A stretch of 64,000 nt of DNA from Stagonosporopsis chrysanthemi (Eukaryota; Ascomycota; Dothideomycetes; Pleosporales; Didymellaceae), in NCBI GenBank assembly GCA_022560025.1, contig JAFISE010000153.1:1-64000 (forward strand), written 5' to 3'. How positions within the stretch are numbered: the stretch's first letter is position 1; every line of letters starts with the position of its first letter. This document shows positions 11,016-22,290 of the stretch, one piece after another. A program made the position numbers and the translations under genes. The notes beneath the pieces are model-generated. The model did no database searches and was not told where the DNA came from. It worked only from the letters and a program-made list of their open reading frames with translations.

Positions 11016-11415
11016 TAGATGAACTTTAGACCTCGATATCGTTGCCACGCAGGTAGCGATCAGGCTCCCTGGAAGTAAGTGCTCGTAGCCGATAGATAGG
11101 AGCTTATGGCTTGGGAATGGTGGAAGGTTCTTTACATTCTCTCTCTAGAATTCGGCTCCATATCTCTTTAACTGGCTGCGAATGAACACACGCGTCTTAT
11201 CGTTGACAGATGATCCTCCTGCTCATCTCTCGTCTAATTTGCTATTGAAGTCTTTCATTGTGACCATGGAATATTCAAATATAGGCAAAGTGGCAAACGA
11301 TCACAACAAGATAGATTTGATCCCATGCTAGCCCCTACATCGCCCCTTCTGAGCCCGCACATCCCCACATCTCAATCCTCACAGACGCCGCTCTCTCGTA
11401 CCTACCACAAGCAGC
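11016..11415. other. Intergenic between convergent genes
   Basis: 400 bp between the 3' ends of the F-box-like gene and the xylanase. No supported feature. Confidence 0.5.
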
Positions 11416-12158
11416 TTACTTAGTCTGTACATAGATATCCGAGCTTCCCGAGCTCTGATACCCCTCCGTCGCCACAATCTGGTAATAATGCGTGCCCAAT
11501 TGCATACCCTGTTGCGCCCAGGCATTGAAATGCGTCTGCATATTGACACTGCCGCTGTTACGCTTAGACTGTCTGACACTCCAGTACTGCTGGAATGTGC
11601 GGGTGCCGTCGATGCTAGGCTGGTTGACGCGCGTGCTGAGTGCGATGTCGTAGACTCCGCCGTCGGTGGTAACGGTGCCTTTGCGCTGCGCGTTGGAGGA
11701 GGGGTTGTAGGTGCCGTAGGATTCGACGACGTAGTATTCGACAAGGGGGTTGCGGGTCCAGCCGTAGATGGCGAGGTAGCCATTTCCTTGAGGCGAGAAG
11801 GAGCCGCCGTAGTTGATGGTGCTATATGGAGTGTCAGTGTTTGCGATCATGTGACGGTGTCACATGGTAACTCTGCTGATGGTCTTGGAGAGATAGGGCC
11901 ATGTACCGCCCCGTGCCGGGGTTCCATCCCTTTACCGAGTACCGGCTACCCTCACCCATGGTATACTGTGCGTAGCCGCCGCCGTCAGACCACCATGAGT
12001 AGAAGTACCCATTATGGGTTGGAAGTTGTTTGTCGCTTCTCGAGAGCGGTAATATTAGCATCTTCGCGCTCGACAAGGTCGGTGAGGACATCGAGGGGCG
12101 CGCTGAGGGCGCCGAGTGCGGCGGTGCAGGCGAGGAGCAAGGTGGTGAAAGAAACCAT
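11416..12158 (-). pseudogene. GH11 endo-1,4-beta-xylanase with frameshift and missing segment
   Basis: Secreted xylan-degrading enzyme family. ATG 12158 starts a signal peptide (MVSFTTLLLACTAALGALSA) and a propeptide ending in KR. The frame then meets TAA at 12014-12012, while the mature part (NGYFYSWWSDGGGYAQYT) continues in another frame. A real 85-nt intron (11822-11906) joins GWNPGTGR to TINYGGSFSPQGNG in phase. Exon 11821-11416 has the whole C-terminal sheet: the nucleophile motif PLVEYYVVE, YWSVRQSK and the acid/base motif ATEGYQSSGSS. The stretch between YSV and KGWNPG lacks the roughly ten residues (W..NxGNFVGG) that GH11 enzymes normally have there. Both catalytic glutamates survive, so the damage looks recent. 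A sequencing or assembly error at 12012 is the main alternative for the frameshift, but not for the missing segment. Confidence 0.75.
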
Positions 12159-12940
12159 GTCGATTACTGTATTGGAAACCTTACAATCGCAGTGTGGTGG
12201 TCCTTGAGATCTGCAGTCTGAAGTTGATATAGAGGCCGTGGAGTCGGAGTTGAGGCTAAACGCAATATTCAACCATGAGCACTTGATCAAACTACGAGAG
12301 CAATCATGGTGTTTTCCAATCTCTGGGTTTTCATTGATTCTCGGATAGATTAATTTGTACCATCAGTACTACCTTTATAGGCAAGTTGTCGAAGTGTCTC
12401 GGCTGATTTACGCTTGCCCAGCCCATTCGCAGCCGGTGGTTTTGGATACACCCCTGCCTCCCCACATTTTTACGGACCGAAGCATGGAGTCAGCCAGACA
12501 TGGAGAAGGATCAAAAGACCTGGCAATATTCAATCTGGGTAACGCGGGCGCTAAGACGGCGTAAATGCGGTAGAGCTTGAGAGCCACAATTTGTGGTTAA
12601 GGCCGGCGTGGGATACCAGGCTCGATACTCGGACAAAACGCTGACGGCACATGCCCAAGAGCCGGCAGTACTGGGCAGTGTACCGAGCATGGTTCTTCGC
12701 CAACATTTGTCGAAGTACAACCTGATTCTCTTGGGAACTATGCTCCGTCTCGTGAGTCGTTCAATTCAATCAGTATAACCGGATGGTGCACTCTGATGTG
12801 GTAGACCGAGCTTCTACTAGCGATACTGAACTCTGTGCATCTCGATCTTGGGTAAATAAGTAATCGTACAGCCACGCGGGCGGCGCGCTGCGACTCTCCA
12901 CTGGTCACCAGCGAAGTAACCGATCACCTGGATGCTCGGT
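12159..12940. other. Intergenic between xylanase and HET gene
   Basis: 782 bp. A TATA-like ctatat on the minus strand near 12226-12221 lies about 65 bp before the xylanase start. No gene is supported. Confidence 0.45.
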
Positions 12941-15247
12941 TCAAACGATGGAAAACTTCGTCACCTCCGAGAACTCCATCCAGTCAATCCTGTACCGGTC
13001 CACCATATTGTCTGAAATTCTCGTAATACCCACCCTGCGATACTGCGGAATGCTCGAAAACCCCAGTCCAGTATCAATCATGACAAGACAGACTCTGGGA
13101 TGGACCAGCATTAGGGTTAGCTCAGTCCCGTTAGAAATATGTCCAGGTCCCTCGACGGCTAGCGCATAGTCTGCCCAGAATTGCAGCTCGATGATGCCTT
13201 CGGCACCCAAGGTGAGCTTGTATCGGCTCAAGTCGAGTTTGTTGGTGCCGTCGAGCCAGAAGGAGCTGTAAGTGTAGCGCAGAGTTGCGGTTGTGGTGGA
13301 GGCTTCGCCTTTGAGAATGGCATAGGCAACCCTTCCAAACGGGTTCATGCCCTTCTCAGCCACCCTGATAAGCGCGCAGTCCTCTTGGAGGTTGCGCCCG
13401 AGACATGTAGGCCTTGAAAATGGTTTTTGTTGCTGGGTGTCGGCTTGTTCGGTAGCTGAGGGTTTGAAAAGTCTTGAGGGGTCGTGGAAGTTGACAATGT
13501 CACGCCAATAGGCAACAGCGTCGACTGCTGATACCCACGACCAGGAAGGTCCACAATAGTCTTCCTCGGACTGTGTCTGGTTCACAGGTATGATGTTGAC
13601 TCGCTCTACTCGCCATAGCAAATCAAAAGCAAGCGAATCTCTCCATAAGCCTGCTATATAGCCGCCACGAACATGCTGCAATCGTTTGCAAAGACCAGAA
13701 AGAGCCGGCAGGCGATCCGAACGTTTCGTCAGGTTCAATGTCGAATATCGTTCTACAATCCGGTGGTAATCGAAAACATAGTTGGCACATTCTCGCATCT
13801 TAGACACGTCGTTCCAAGGGTCTGACACCTGGTACGGAGGCAGGACCGAGGTTGATTTGCCTAGCTTTAGAAGCCAGTCCATGGATTTCGCAGACCTCCT
13901 TCGAAGGCCGCACATCTTTGACTTCCAGAGTTTATCGACCTCGGCTTCCTGGAACTCACGAACGCTGAGGTCGTCTTCAACCTGTCTTCGAAAGCCAGCA
14001 GCATCTCGCTTTTCATCCTCGCTTGTTCTGACAGCCTGATGGAAAGCACCTGCTGGACTGATTTGTTCGCCGAACCCGCCACATTCACACGTACTGAGTT
14101 CTCGACACTCCCATACGAGCTCAGCTTCGGAGAAGTGTAGAACGCGTCTTGATAGCAACCGCTCCTGGAAGGCCCACCCTCGACTCATCAACGGAAAGCG
14201 AGCATGCATCTCGCCTTGACCGATGGCGTCCCAGTGTGCGATTGGTTTTCGAACAGCAACTTCGCAAGTTCCTACATCGTCCGGAAGACTTACATCAAGG
14301 CTACGAGACGTACTAAACGACTCTGGAAAGCATCCGCATGAGTCTCCTGCTGAAGCAGTCGCCGACAACGTGAGCGATGCGTACTCGTAGATGTCAGCCA
14401 TTTTGGCAGACTCGGTGGCCCAGTCTTCACTGTCGTTCTGGATGATGCATAGTGAGTCGATCCATATGAAGCTGATGCCAAGCAGAGAGGTCAATGTGAT
14501 GGCATCTTGGAAGGTTTTCGGTAGCGCGTCCCATGGAATACCTCTCTTTCTGCGTTCCAGAGTAGATTCCACATCTTCAGAAGTTGCATGTGCCGTAACA
14601 CACGTTTGGCTCTTACCCCAACAGTGCGAAAGCGCTATGTAAGCATCTACCTCACCAAGTCGAGGCTCGACAAGGCGAACACTGATTACGCCTTCCTCGT
14701 CCGTCTGAAGAGAGAGGACGCGTTTAGGTAGATAGGCTATGGAGAGTCCTTTACAGGCATTGTGCAGTCGATCGCACTCATCCAGCCGCGATCGCGTCCA
14801 ACTCAAGGATTTAGCTGACAACGGGTGCCCGCTGGTGGCAAATCGGGGTTGAATCGCTTTCCATGCTATAGCCATGATCAGCATATAACCAGATCTTTTC
14901 GAGCACTCGCCCGAGATGAAGATCAACATACGATGCGGTTGAGCACTGTAGAGCTCAAGCTCCAATTTCGGCCGATCGTCGTAGAAATACGTCTCCAGGA
15001 CTAGGGTATCTGCGCGTCCATTGTTCTGTGCACAGCAGCGTGCAGTGATTGTTCGGGCAAGCCGCTGGAATTCTTTCTGGTAAAGCGTCTGTCCACCTTG
15101 ACGAAATGCTTCGAGGATGACCAGACATGACTCGCAGCGATTGACGAAGGCTGAGTGGCTAAGCACCGCTGGTGTGACGTTGAATGTTAGGCGTGCATCG
15201 TCTTCGTTCTTCTTCTCTTGATTGTTACACACTACGCATCGATCCAT
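12941..15247 (-). CDS. HET-domain (heterokaryon incompatibility) protein
   Basis: Single exon, 768 residues. The HET domain starts near residue 203 with YIALSHCWG and continues through PWDALPKTFQDAI, IWIDSLCIIQNDSEDW and the YEYASLTLSAT block to about residue 310. The N-terminus has two CxxC pairs (C4, C7 and C38, C41), a zinc-knuckle-like arrangement seen in many HET proteins. The C-terminal half has the GRGWAFQERLLSRRVLHF type block (here SRGWAFQERLLSRRVLHFSE) found in this family. HET proteins act in non-self recognition and can trigger cell death after fusion of incompatible hyphae; most genomic copies have no assigned role. The gene stands alone with no NLR or partner gene beside it. Start 15247 is the first ATG and gives the complete CxxC pair. 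Confidence 0.93.
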   Translation of the reverse strand: MDRCVVCNNQEKKNEDDARLTFNVTPAVLSHSAFVNRCESCLVILEAFRQGGQTLYQKEFQRLARTITARCCAQNNGRADTLVLETYFYDDRPKLELELYSAQPHRMLIFISGECSKRSGYMLIMAIAWKAIQPRFATSGHPLSAKSLSWTRSRLDECDRLHNACKGLSIAYLPKRVLSLQTDEEGVISVRLVEPRLGEVDAYIALSHCWGKSQTCVTAHATSEDVESTLERRKRGIPWDALPKTFQDAITLTSLLGISFIWIDSLCIIQNDSEDWATESAKMADIYEYASLTLSATASAGDSCGCFPESFSTSRSLDVSLPDDVGTCEVAVRKPIAHWDAIGQGEMHARFPLMSRGWAFQERLLSRRVLHFSEAELVWECRELSTCECGGFGEQISPAGAFHQAVRTSEDEKRDAAGFRRQVEDDLSVREFQEAEVDKLWKSKMCGLRRRSAKSMDWLLKLGKSTSVLPPYQVSDPWNDVSKMRECANYVFDYHRIVERYSTLNLTKRSDRLPALSGLCKRLQHVRGGYIAGLWRDSLAFDLLWRVERVNIIPVNQTQSEEDYCGPSWSWVSAVDAVAYWRDIVNFHDPSRLFKPSATEQADTQQQKPFSRPTCLGRNLQEDCALIRVAEKGMNPFGRVAYAILKGEASTTTATLRYTYSSFWLDGTNKLDLSRYKLTLGAEGIIELQFWADYALAVEGPGHISNGTELTLMLVHPRVCLVMIDTGLGFSSIPQYRRVGITRISDNMVDRYRIDWMEFSEVTKFSIV

Positions 15248-15624
15248 CGAGGCTATAGGCCAAGGACTGCTGGTGGCTCACCGGTGGGTGTCATTGCAAG
15301 GCCTAGGTGTCTTGTTGTTGCCTGCGGGTTGAGGCTTGTGAGGCGTTGGGAAAAGCGGGGCGTCAGCCGCTCATCAGTCTGCGTGATGGCAGTCATCATT
15401 GCACCGAGCAAGACAACGACCGAGTTTGCACACCTGCGCTGAGGCTCAAGAATCCGTGGTCGAGGTTGGAGCGACAGTGATGGGGATGCCTTCGAGAGCA
15501 GGACCGACGCAAGGTGCGCCTTTCATAACTCCACAACGACGTATGGCGAAAAGCATTAAACAGCACGATAAATTTGATGGATGCAATCATATATTTCTTT
15601 CACACATACACTACTCATACAACT
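15248..15624. other. Intergenic between HET and Mmc1-like genes
   Basis: 377 bp holding the promoter of the HET gene and the 3' flank of the Mmc1-like gene. Nothing else seen. Confidence 0.5.
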
Positions 15625-17621
15625 CTACTTCTGCCCCGACTCCCTTGCATGCATATTCGCCAAAGCCTCTCTCACAGCCTTGAGCGCTTCCCTAGCCTGT
15701 CTTCTCTCCACTGCCCCTTCATCAACCGCTACCTTTCCGTGCTCCTTCGACCGGATGATTAACCTCACCAAATCCTCCGTAACCTTGAGCGTCCTCCTTC
15801 CTTCCTCTCTTACAGTTCCTTGCCAGCTATCCCGCGCGCCTTCCCAGAGCTTCTGCATGCGGCGCAGTGAGAATGTCAGACCGAGCGCCGCTACGGCACT
15901 GGCTTCGAATACGGAACAGGACGATGAGACGTAGAGGAGAGCGGATAGGGCGCTGGAGAGCGAAGTTGTGGACATGGTCTGTAAGATGAGGCGCTGGGCG
16001 AGGGCTTGCAGAGGCGGGACATTTGCGGCGATCAGCTCCTCGCGTGCAGTTGCTATGCTGTCGGACCAGGGTTGTAGTTTCCTCACTTCGGTCGAAAGGC
16101 TGGTCGGCTGGTTGTCAAGTGTGGGCGCTGTTTCTGTGGTGGTGATGGGGATTTCTTGTTGGACAGCAATTCTTGGTAGGTCTTCAGGAAAACCAGCTTG
16201 GGCCATGCGTCCAGCTAGGAAAATGCTGCTCTTCTCTGCCCTGATGAGCCAGCGACGTTCGACGATCTCTTGCGAGAGCATGGTCACGTCGTCGACGCGC
16301 CAGAAAAGCTTCCACCATGACAACTTGTGCCAGTTGCGCGCAGAGAAGGCCTTGTCTAGTTCGTCGCGGAGCTCAGTGTGGCTCTTTTCTGCCCACGCGT
16401 CCAGGGCATTGGTGATGGTGGCAGTGGTCTCGCGGTCGGTGGGTACTGATGCAAGTAACGCAAGGCGCGCTGTGTCTTCTTTCAGCAGCTTTGCTTCGAC
16501 ATCATCAACAAGTGAAGTAATGAGTGTCTTCATAGCCGGCTTGATCGGCTCGCCGGACTGTAGATCAGCCGTAAGCCATTGCGAGATCAAAGGCAGACCG
16601 CTTCGGAACCAGCCGCGCTCAAAGATCTGTGAGTTCGCGACAGATTCACGAAAGCTTGCTAGCGCCTGCGTCCCAATCTCAACATTGACTGCTGTGCTTT
16701 CCGCCTGCGCATCCGCATCCACCTCTTGCTGCGGCGCAGGTAGATCTACAGCCACCCTGACCATGTTTCGCAAATCATCGGCACTATCTGATGAAAACCT
16801 GCCAAATGCTAGCGCGCTGTCAAGCCCTTCACCAAGTAGCAGCGTCTTGTGCACAGGGTAAGGGACTGGCGTTCCGCGTGCAGACGTAGCCTGCAGCTTG
16901 GGCACCAGCACCGACTCCTCCGAGCTCTCCGTCGAAGCAGTTGTGAGCATCTTCGCGGTATTGACGTTCAGCGTCGAGACCAGAACCTCGAGGTTATGCG
17001 CGCGCAAGACCCTCGAGGGCGCGTAAAGGACTTTGTACAGCGGCGTCGGTCGGTGCGCTTCACTCTCGTCTCCGAACCTGTGTATTGTCAGCATCTGCTC
17101 TATAGGCAACAATCTGGGACGCCTCACTTCAGCAGCACCGCTCTCTCGCTCCCATCGCCAGCCTTTTCAAGCTCTTTCTCCCACTCCTCCTCGTTGCCGA
17201 GTGGGTCCGCAAGAAGCAGGCGCGCAAGTCGCTGAGCGCTGACCTGACTGTTCAGCCCAAGTACTAGATTCTGCATCAGCTATGCTTCGCTGGAGCCATG
17301 ACGAAACCCACCAGCAACCCTCGTCACAGCATCATGCGCCGCCAGCCCACTCAGTGCCAATTGCAGTCTACTAATGTTGACATAAGTCTCTGCAGCTCCG
17401 CTGAGCGCCGACAGTGCGTTGTATAGCTCTTTGTTCCGTGGCGGGATGTTGGGGCGCAGGTTTATGGCCGTGGGCGAAACATGTGTTGATGCGGAGCGCG
17501 TGCGGAGGTTCAGCGGGCGTGGTGTCGCATGGCGGCAACAAAGGACAGGCGATAACCGTTCAATTGCTCGTCCTTTGATCAGCGACGACAATCGCGGCGC
17601 AGACGCCACCCATGGAGGCAT
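15625..17621 (-). CDS. Mitochondrial Mmc1-like protein (dynamin-like C-terminal domain)
   Basis: Three exons, 17621-17312, 17263-17128 and 17077-15625, give 632 residues. The N-terminus is rich in Arg, Ser and Ala and lacks acidic residues for about 45 positions, a mitochondrial presequence pattern. The block RVAVLGLNSQ, formed only if the 48-nt intron 17264-17311 is removed, leads into RLARLLLADPLG, typical of a fungal family with a dynamin-like C-terminal domain (Mmc1). The C-terminus has hydrophobic segments (ALSALLYVSSSCSVFEASAVA) followed by a helix-rich tail. Family knowledge places such proteins at the inner membrane with a role in mitochondrial organisation. I recognise the family from a few blocks only, so the name is tentative. 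Without the first intron an in-frame TAG would interrupt the gene. Confidence 0.65.
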
Positions 17622-17963
17622 CGGGCTTAGAGATGTGCATTGCTGTGGGGGAAGGTTGGCATGCTGAAGTTGATGGCTCGGTTCATCTCCGGGCCGCCGA
17701 AGCTAGGGCCAACTGTTGTGAGCTCAGTCGGATGCGAGACGATTTGTATAGTGCAATGATATATTTCCAATGAAAGGCCGCTCGCCCAGAGCTCGGCATT
17801 TGGCTAGCAAATTACTACCGGTCATCGTAAAGTCGTTTCCTCTAGGTCTCGCCGCCATTGCATAACGCCAGCATGGTATGCAGCTAACAAAGTCCACGCC
17901 AGAACAAACATGAAGACCGACGAACCTAGCTTACTCGCTCAACCTCAATAGCCTCTTTAGCAC
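17622..17963. other. Intergenic before calcineurin 3' end
   Basis: 342 bp with the promoter of the Mmc1-like gene and the 3' flank of calcineurin. No other feature. Confidence 0.45.
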
Positions 17964-19929
17964 CTAGCCTTTCCTTGATCCAGAAGACCTGCACATGTTA
18001 GCCTGGTTTTTGCAACACGCTGTAAAGAATACTCACATGCTGATTCTTCGTGCGACTCTGCCGAGCTCTTTATCGTTTTCTGCATCCTTCGTAGCCTTCT
18101 CGAGAGCCTGCTCTCGGTGCACCTCTTGGGACTTGCGGACTTCTTCGTGGCTGGGCGGCAGGCGCTCGTTCTGCAGGTCGACCTTGCGGGCGTCCTCGAA
18201 AGTGTGGATGGCTTGCTTGATGCCTTCTGCTCCAAGCATGAGTGTGCCTGCTGGCAGGCGACCTCCGGACGCTGTCTTCAACTCAGTGACACGCTCAGAC
18301 TCTTCACGCAGCACTTGGAATACGCGAGACAGGCGGCCAATAGCCAGAATCTTGTTCTTGATCGCGCGGCGCTTGAACTCTGTCGAGTCTGGGTCGAGGT
18401 TGGCGAGAGGCTGCGGGGAAGAAGGACCAGAAGCTAGAGAGCTAGGTGTCTCTTCCTCGAGTTCTTCCTTGGAGCATGTGTTAAGGATTGCGATGAGCAT
18501 GTCGGTGACTGAATTATGTTAGCCAAACACCAGAAACAGGTAGGAAGCACTCACTTTTCTCTCCGACGAAGGGGAGAGACCATGTGAAGACGTCCATGAA
18601 GTTGGGAAGCCAGTATGGGTGAGGAGTGCAGTTGAACTGTCTGATGTTCATGACATTGTTCTCGTACTTGAGAACGGCAGCCTTGTTGTTGTACACGTCG
18701 AGGTAGTTCGGCGCACTAAAGATTGTCATGACACTGGGGAAGCCAGTCGTCCTTGTTTTCCTGTACATTCGGTATCCAGCATCCTGTGCTTCGTGCGCAC
18801 GAATAATCGAGAGAAGGTTGTTCTTTTCGAGAAATGCGCATGCGGCGGGGTATGAGAAGAAGTATGAGCAACCACGAACGTGGTTGTGGATAAAGAAGTC
18901 GTTGGTCTTTTCTTGTCCAAACTCCTCGAGAGGGTCGGCCCACAGGATGTCGCACATGAGGCCGTGTGTGGGTGGTTCGCGGAACCGGTCAATCTAAAGA
19001 AGTCAGCGATGCGCACAACCGTGCACCTCTTGCCACATACGCTCTTCAGATCTTCCAGGGTGTGGAGCTCGGGGCTCAACCCTCCGTGTATACACAAGAA
19101 CTGCTTGTTCATGACAGCAGCCAAGGGGAGTGCGCAGAATGCGTCCATGCAGGCTTCGTAGACAGCCTCAGAGTATTTGTGCTTGCATTCGAGCTTGAAT
19201 GTGAAGTAATCGGTCAAGTGACGGCATTCGTGGTTACCGCGCAGCAGCCAGAGCGTGTTGGGATACCAGATCTTCAGCGACCAAAGGTAGAGAACGCACT
19301 AAAGATGTCAGCATGGACTCGCTACCTCTCAAAGGGTGCCTTACCTCGATACTGAAGTAACCTCGATCAACGTAGTCACCCAAGAACAAGTAACGTGTCT
19401 CTGCTGGGTCTCCACCAACTTCGAAAAGCTTCATCAAATCGTAGTATTGCCCGTGAACGTCACCGCATACTGTGATAGGGGCATCCATCTCCAGGAGGTT
19501 GGGCTCCGACCTCAGAATCTCTGCACCCTTCTTGATGATCCATAACGCCTGTTGTTCGGTCAAGCGACCTTCACGGTAGAAGTGCTGCTTTAGGAATTGA
19601 ATATTGGGCTTTGTACGATCTTGGGGCGAAAAGAATTGCTCGTCGGTGGGTGGATTGAAAGCTGGCGCTTGCACGTCTGAAAGTCACAGTGTGTCAGCCG
19701 CGTGGAGCTACAGGTTTCTCTCACAGAGAGGCTACTACTAGCTCTAGAGCTTCAGAGCTTTGGTGGCGAGCATACCTTTGCAGACTCGCTCCTGAGTGCT
19801 CACTTGTGTGCCATCTTCCATAGTATGCAGGGTGAAGTCGATCTCAGGGACGGGCTTCTTCTGCTGGACTGCACGGATGGCATTGTCCATGTATGACTGC
19901 TGGTCGACGTCCTGCTGGTTGTTCTCCAT
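17964..19929 (-). CDS. cnaA: Calcineurin A, serine/threonine phosphatase 2B catalytic subunit
   Basis: Ca2+/calmodulin-dependent phosphatase that dephosphorylates transcription factors such as Crz1 and works with the regulatory subunit CnaB. Six exons join in phase: 19929-19776, 19676-19345, 19298-19041, 18993-18555, 18508-18037 and 17988-17964, giving 559 residues. Metal-binding motifs GDVHGQ, GDYVDRG and RGNHE are intact, followed by HGGLSPE and SAPNYLDVYNN. After the CnB-binding helix there is a Ser/Pro-rich insert (SSLASGPSSPQP), a known feature of filamentous fungi, then the calmodulin-binding helix NKILAIGRLSRVFQVLR. The last exon is only 25 nt and codes the very C-terminus. Introns are 46-99 nt. 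Every catalytic element is present, so it is likely functional. Confidence 0.97.
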
Positions 19930-21015
19930 GCTGGAAAAACGGTGCTGTTTTGTTTACTGGTAGCTGTGGGCGAGCGAAGATTGTGGAGGAGAGGTCGCGA
20001 GGCGGTGATAGTGGGGCGGAGAGGCGCGCACGAACCCTGAGAGTGGCGACGGGACACGAAAGGAGGGCCGAGGCTTGTGGCTTGATCGTGCGGACCGGCG
20101 ACGGAAGAATACTGTTAGAAGGTAGGAGGTGTGCGAGTGTGCTGCCTGCTTCGTCGCGTGCTCGTAGTGCGTGGATGTGCGTACGTAGCTAATCCATTGC
20201 ACAGCAAGCATCGAGAGCTGAGGGGACACCGCCAAGTCTGCGGCCACGAGGCTGTCCAATGGCGCCGCCGCAGTAGACACAGATGACAGCATGTTTGAGG
20301 CCGGGCTGTTTGCATACCTCGCGAGGTTCTATAGCTTATTCTCGACTGTCTCGCTATGTAGGTGTCTCGGTTCCTGTCACGTGCGTGCTTCCTTGCGTGC
20401 TGTCATTCTTTGTAGAATCACTGTCGCACTAAAGTCTAGATCTCACAACTGATAACGAACACATCACAACAGCGACAGGGCAGTCTATGCGATACAAGAT
20501 TTTTTTTGTGAATACAACTGAACAACCTCAATGTACTGATGGGCTCAATCAAACTGTCCAGTTGCGAATCCCAGGACACGACACGTCAGCAAATCAAATA
20601 ATAGTCATCGATTGTCCTCGCACTGTAACAGTCGCTTCGCAAGCAGTAGGGAGGGTGAATTTGAAGTGAATGTATCTCATATTTTGGATATGTTTGTGCA
20701 CAGGTGTGGTGCGTAGGTGTCGAGGCTATCACAGAGCTCTACGAAGCGACAAAAAGGGCACACCGACCATCAAGGCGCGGCGTGAACGAAAAAGAATATA
20801 TAACAAGAGTGAACGTGAGTTCAACGAAGAAAAGCCCAAGCTAAGTTAGCAAAGGTGCCAACCCAAAGGTATAAACAAAACCAACCCATCTCCAGACCCT
20901 AGCCAGGGCGAGTATCCCGTCCGTGCCAACACCATGCGATGCGTTTCGTGACCATCACAGCGAAAAAGGAAATTGCGAGAAAGAGACAATCGTCATACGA
21001 CGGGGTGCATCGCGC
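19930..21015. other. Calcineurin promoter and LPMO 3' flank
   Basis: 1086 bp. The right part of calcineurin's upstream region (19930-20300) is GC-rich with purine/pyrimidine blocks and probably holds its 5' UTR. No gene is supported. Confidence 0.45.
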
Positions 21016-22290
21016 TCAGAGCAGACGAAGGCCCGAACCGTGGCGCTTGTGAAGGTGGGCACGGGGGAAGGAGCGCTTAGCAGCAGCGACAATCGCACCG
21101 TCAGTGCAAGCCATGCCAGCAGCGAGCTGCTGAGGAACAGCACAGCCACGGTTGCAAAGACCGAAGGAGTCGCTGCCGATGCAGACGACAGCGCCGTCGT
21201 TGGTGCAAGGAGTGCAGTCGTTACCAGTGGTAGGTGGGGTGGGAGCAGTCGAGGCAACGGGGGCAGAAGAAGCGACAGGAGCAGCGGATGCGACGGGTTT
21301 GGTAGCAGCTGGCGCAGAAGCGACGGGTGCAGAGGAAGCACCAGGAGCGAAAAGGCCGGGGTTGGAGGCAACGAGCGAGGCCGAGGGACCAGGCGCTGCA
21401 GAGTAGCCGGGAGCCGAGACAGCTGGCGCAGAGGCAGCCGGAGAAGAGGCAGCTGGTGCAGAGGCCACCGGGGGAGGGGCAACGGCAGACGTAGCAGCAG
21501 GCTGAGTCGCAGCGGGCGCAGACGATCCGGCACCAGGCGCTTGAGTTGGAGTGCCAATCTGGCCGTTACCAGCACCCATCTTGGTCATAGAAGCGCAGCC
21601 AGCACCAGAGAGGGTGTCACCAAGTTTGGCACTGTTACCATCGATGACGGACTGCCCGGGGTCGGGGTAGTTGAAGTCCTCACCCTGAGCGGTAGAACAC
21701 TCAGTGTCAGGCAGGTTGGCAACAAACATGTCGGGAAGAGAAGCAAGAGCAGAAGCGACATCGGCAGATGAGGCGGTAGCACCAGGGCTGCCAACCTGCA
21801 CAGGCGCACAGTTCATGTAGAACTCGCGGTTTCCGACCTTGTTTAACCACGACCATGCGAAAGTGTATTGACCATCAGGCATACTCTCGGGCATCGTAAC
21901 GGGAAATGTAGCGGCGTCATGACCTGCACCAGAGGGGATCTGTTCTGGAAGGTTACCTGAAACGTTGGATGGGCAGCCACCGACAACGCTCTGGATGACT
22001 TTCCACTGCGATGAAATGGAAGGCTCAGTGTCTGTTGTTATGGAGAATTGACAAGAGCCACCGCCGTGAACGGCAGATCCGATAAAACTGATGGTCTTGG
22101 TCTCGCCAGCGTTCCATTGATTCATCTCGGTAACCTCATAAACACCGGGGCGTTGTTTGCAAGGGAAGTCGGCGGCTTCGAGGGGGGAGTTGTTTAGGGT
22201 CGCATTGCCGTATGGAACGGGGTACTCTAAGATCATGTGCGCAGAAGCGCTGGCAGCGAGTGCCAAGATGGCGGTAGCTTTGCAGAACAT
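21016..22290 (-). CDS. AA11 lytic polysaccharide monooxygenase (chitin-active family)
   Basis: Single exon from ATG 22290, 424 residues. Signal peptide MFCKATAILALAASASA is followed directly by the mature N-terminal His18 (HMILEYPVPYG), the copper-brace residue of LPMOs. The second copper His lies in GSAVHGGGSCQFS and the axial Tyr in NREFYMNCAPV. AA11 enzymes oxidatively cut chitin with copper and a reductant. The catalytic domain ends near residue 235; a long Ala/Pro/Ser/Val linker (about 270-370) then leads to a Cys-rich C-terminal module (DCTPCTNDGAVVCIG, GLCNRGC) often fused to AA11 enzymes. The linker's low complexity creates a long open frame on the opposite strand, which I regard as a shadow. 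An upstream in-phase extension has no signal peptide, so I start at 22290. Confidence 0.92.
   Translation of the reverse strand: MFCKATAILALAASASAHMILEYPVPYGNATLNNSPLEAADFPCKQRPGVYEVTEMNQWNAGETKTISFIGSAVHGGGSCQFSITTDTEPSISSQWKVIQSVVGGCPSNVSGNLPEQIPSGAGHDAATFPVTMPESMPDGQYTFAWSWLNKVGNREFYMNCAPVQVGSPGATASSADVASALASLPDMFVANLPDTECSTAQGEDFNYPDPGQSVIDGNSAKLGDTLSGAGCASMTKMGAGNGQIGTPTQAPGAGSSAPAATQPAATSAVAPPPVASAPAASSPAASAPAVSAPGYSAAPGPSASLVASNPGLFAPGASSAPVASAPAATKPVASAAPVASSAPVASTAPTPPTTGNDCTPCTNDGAVVCIGSDSFGLCNRGCAVPQQLAAGMACTDGAIVAAAKRSFPRAHLHKRHGSGLRLL

Noticed and set aside
15968..16861. 297-codon open frame on the plus strand
   Set aside because: Antisense shadow of the Mmc1-like gene.
20923..21771. 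282-codon open frame on the plus strand opposite the LPMO
   Set aside because: It mirrors the low-complexity Ala/Pro/Ser linker of the AA11 enzyme; the Gly/Arg/Ser-rich text has no family and the sense gene is certain.
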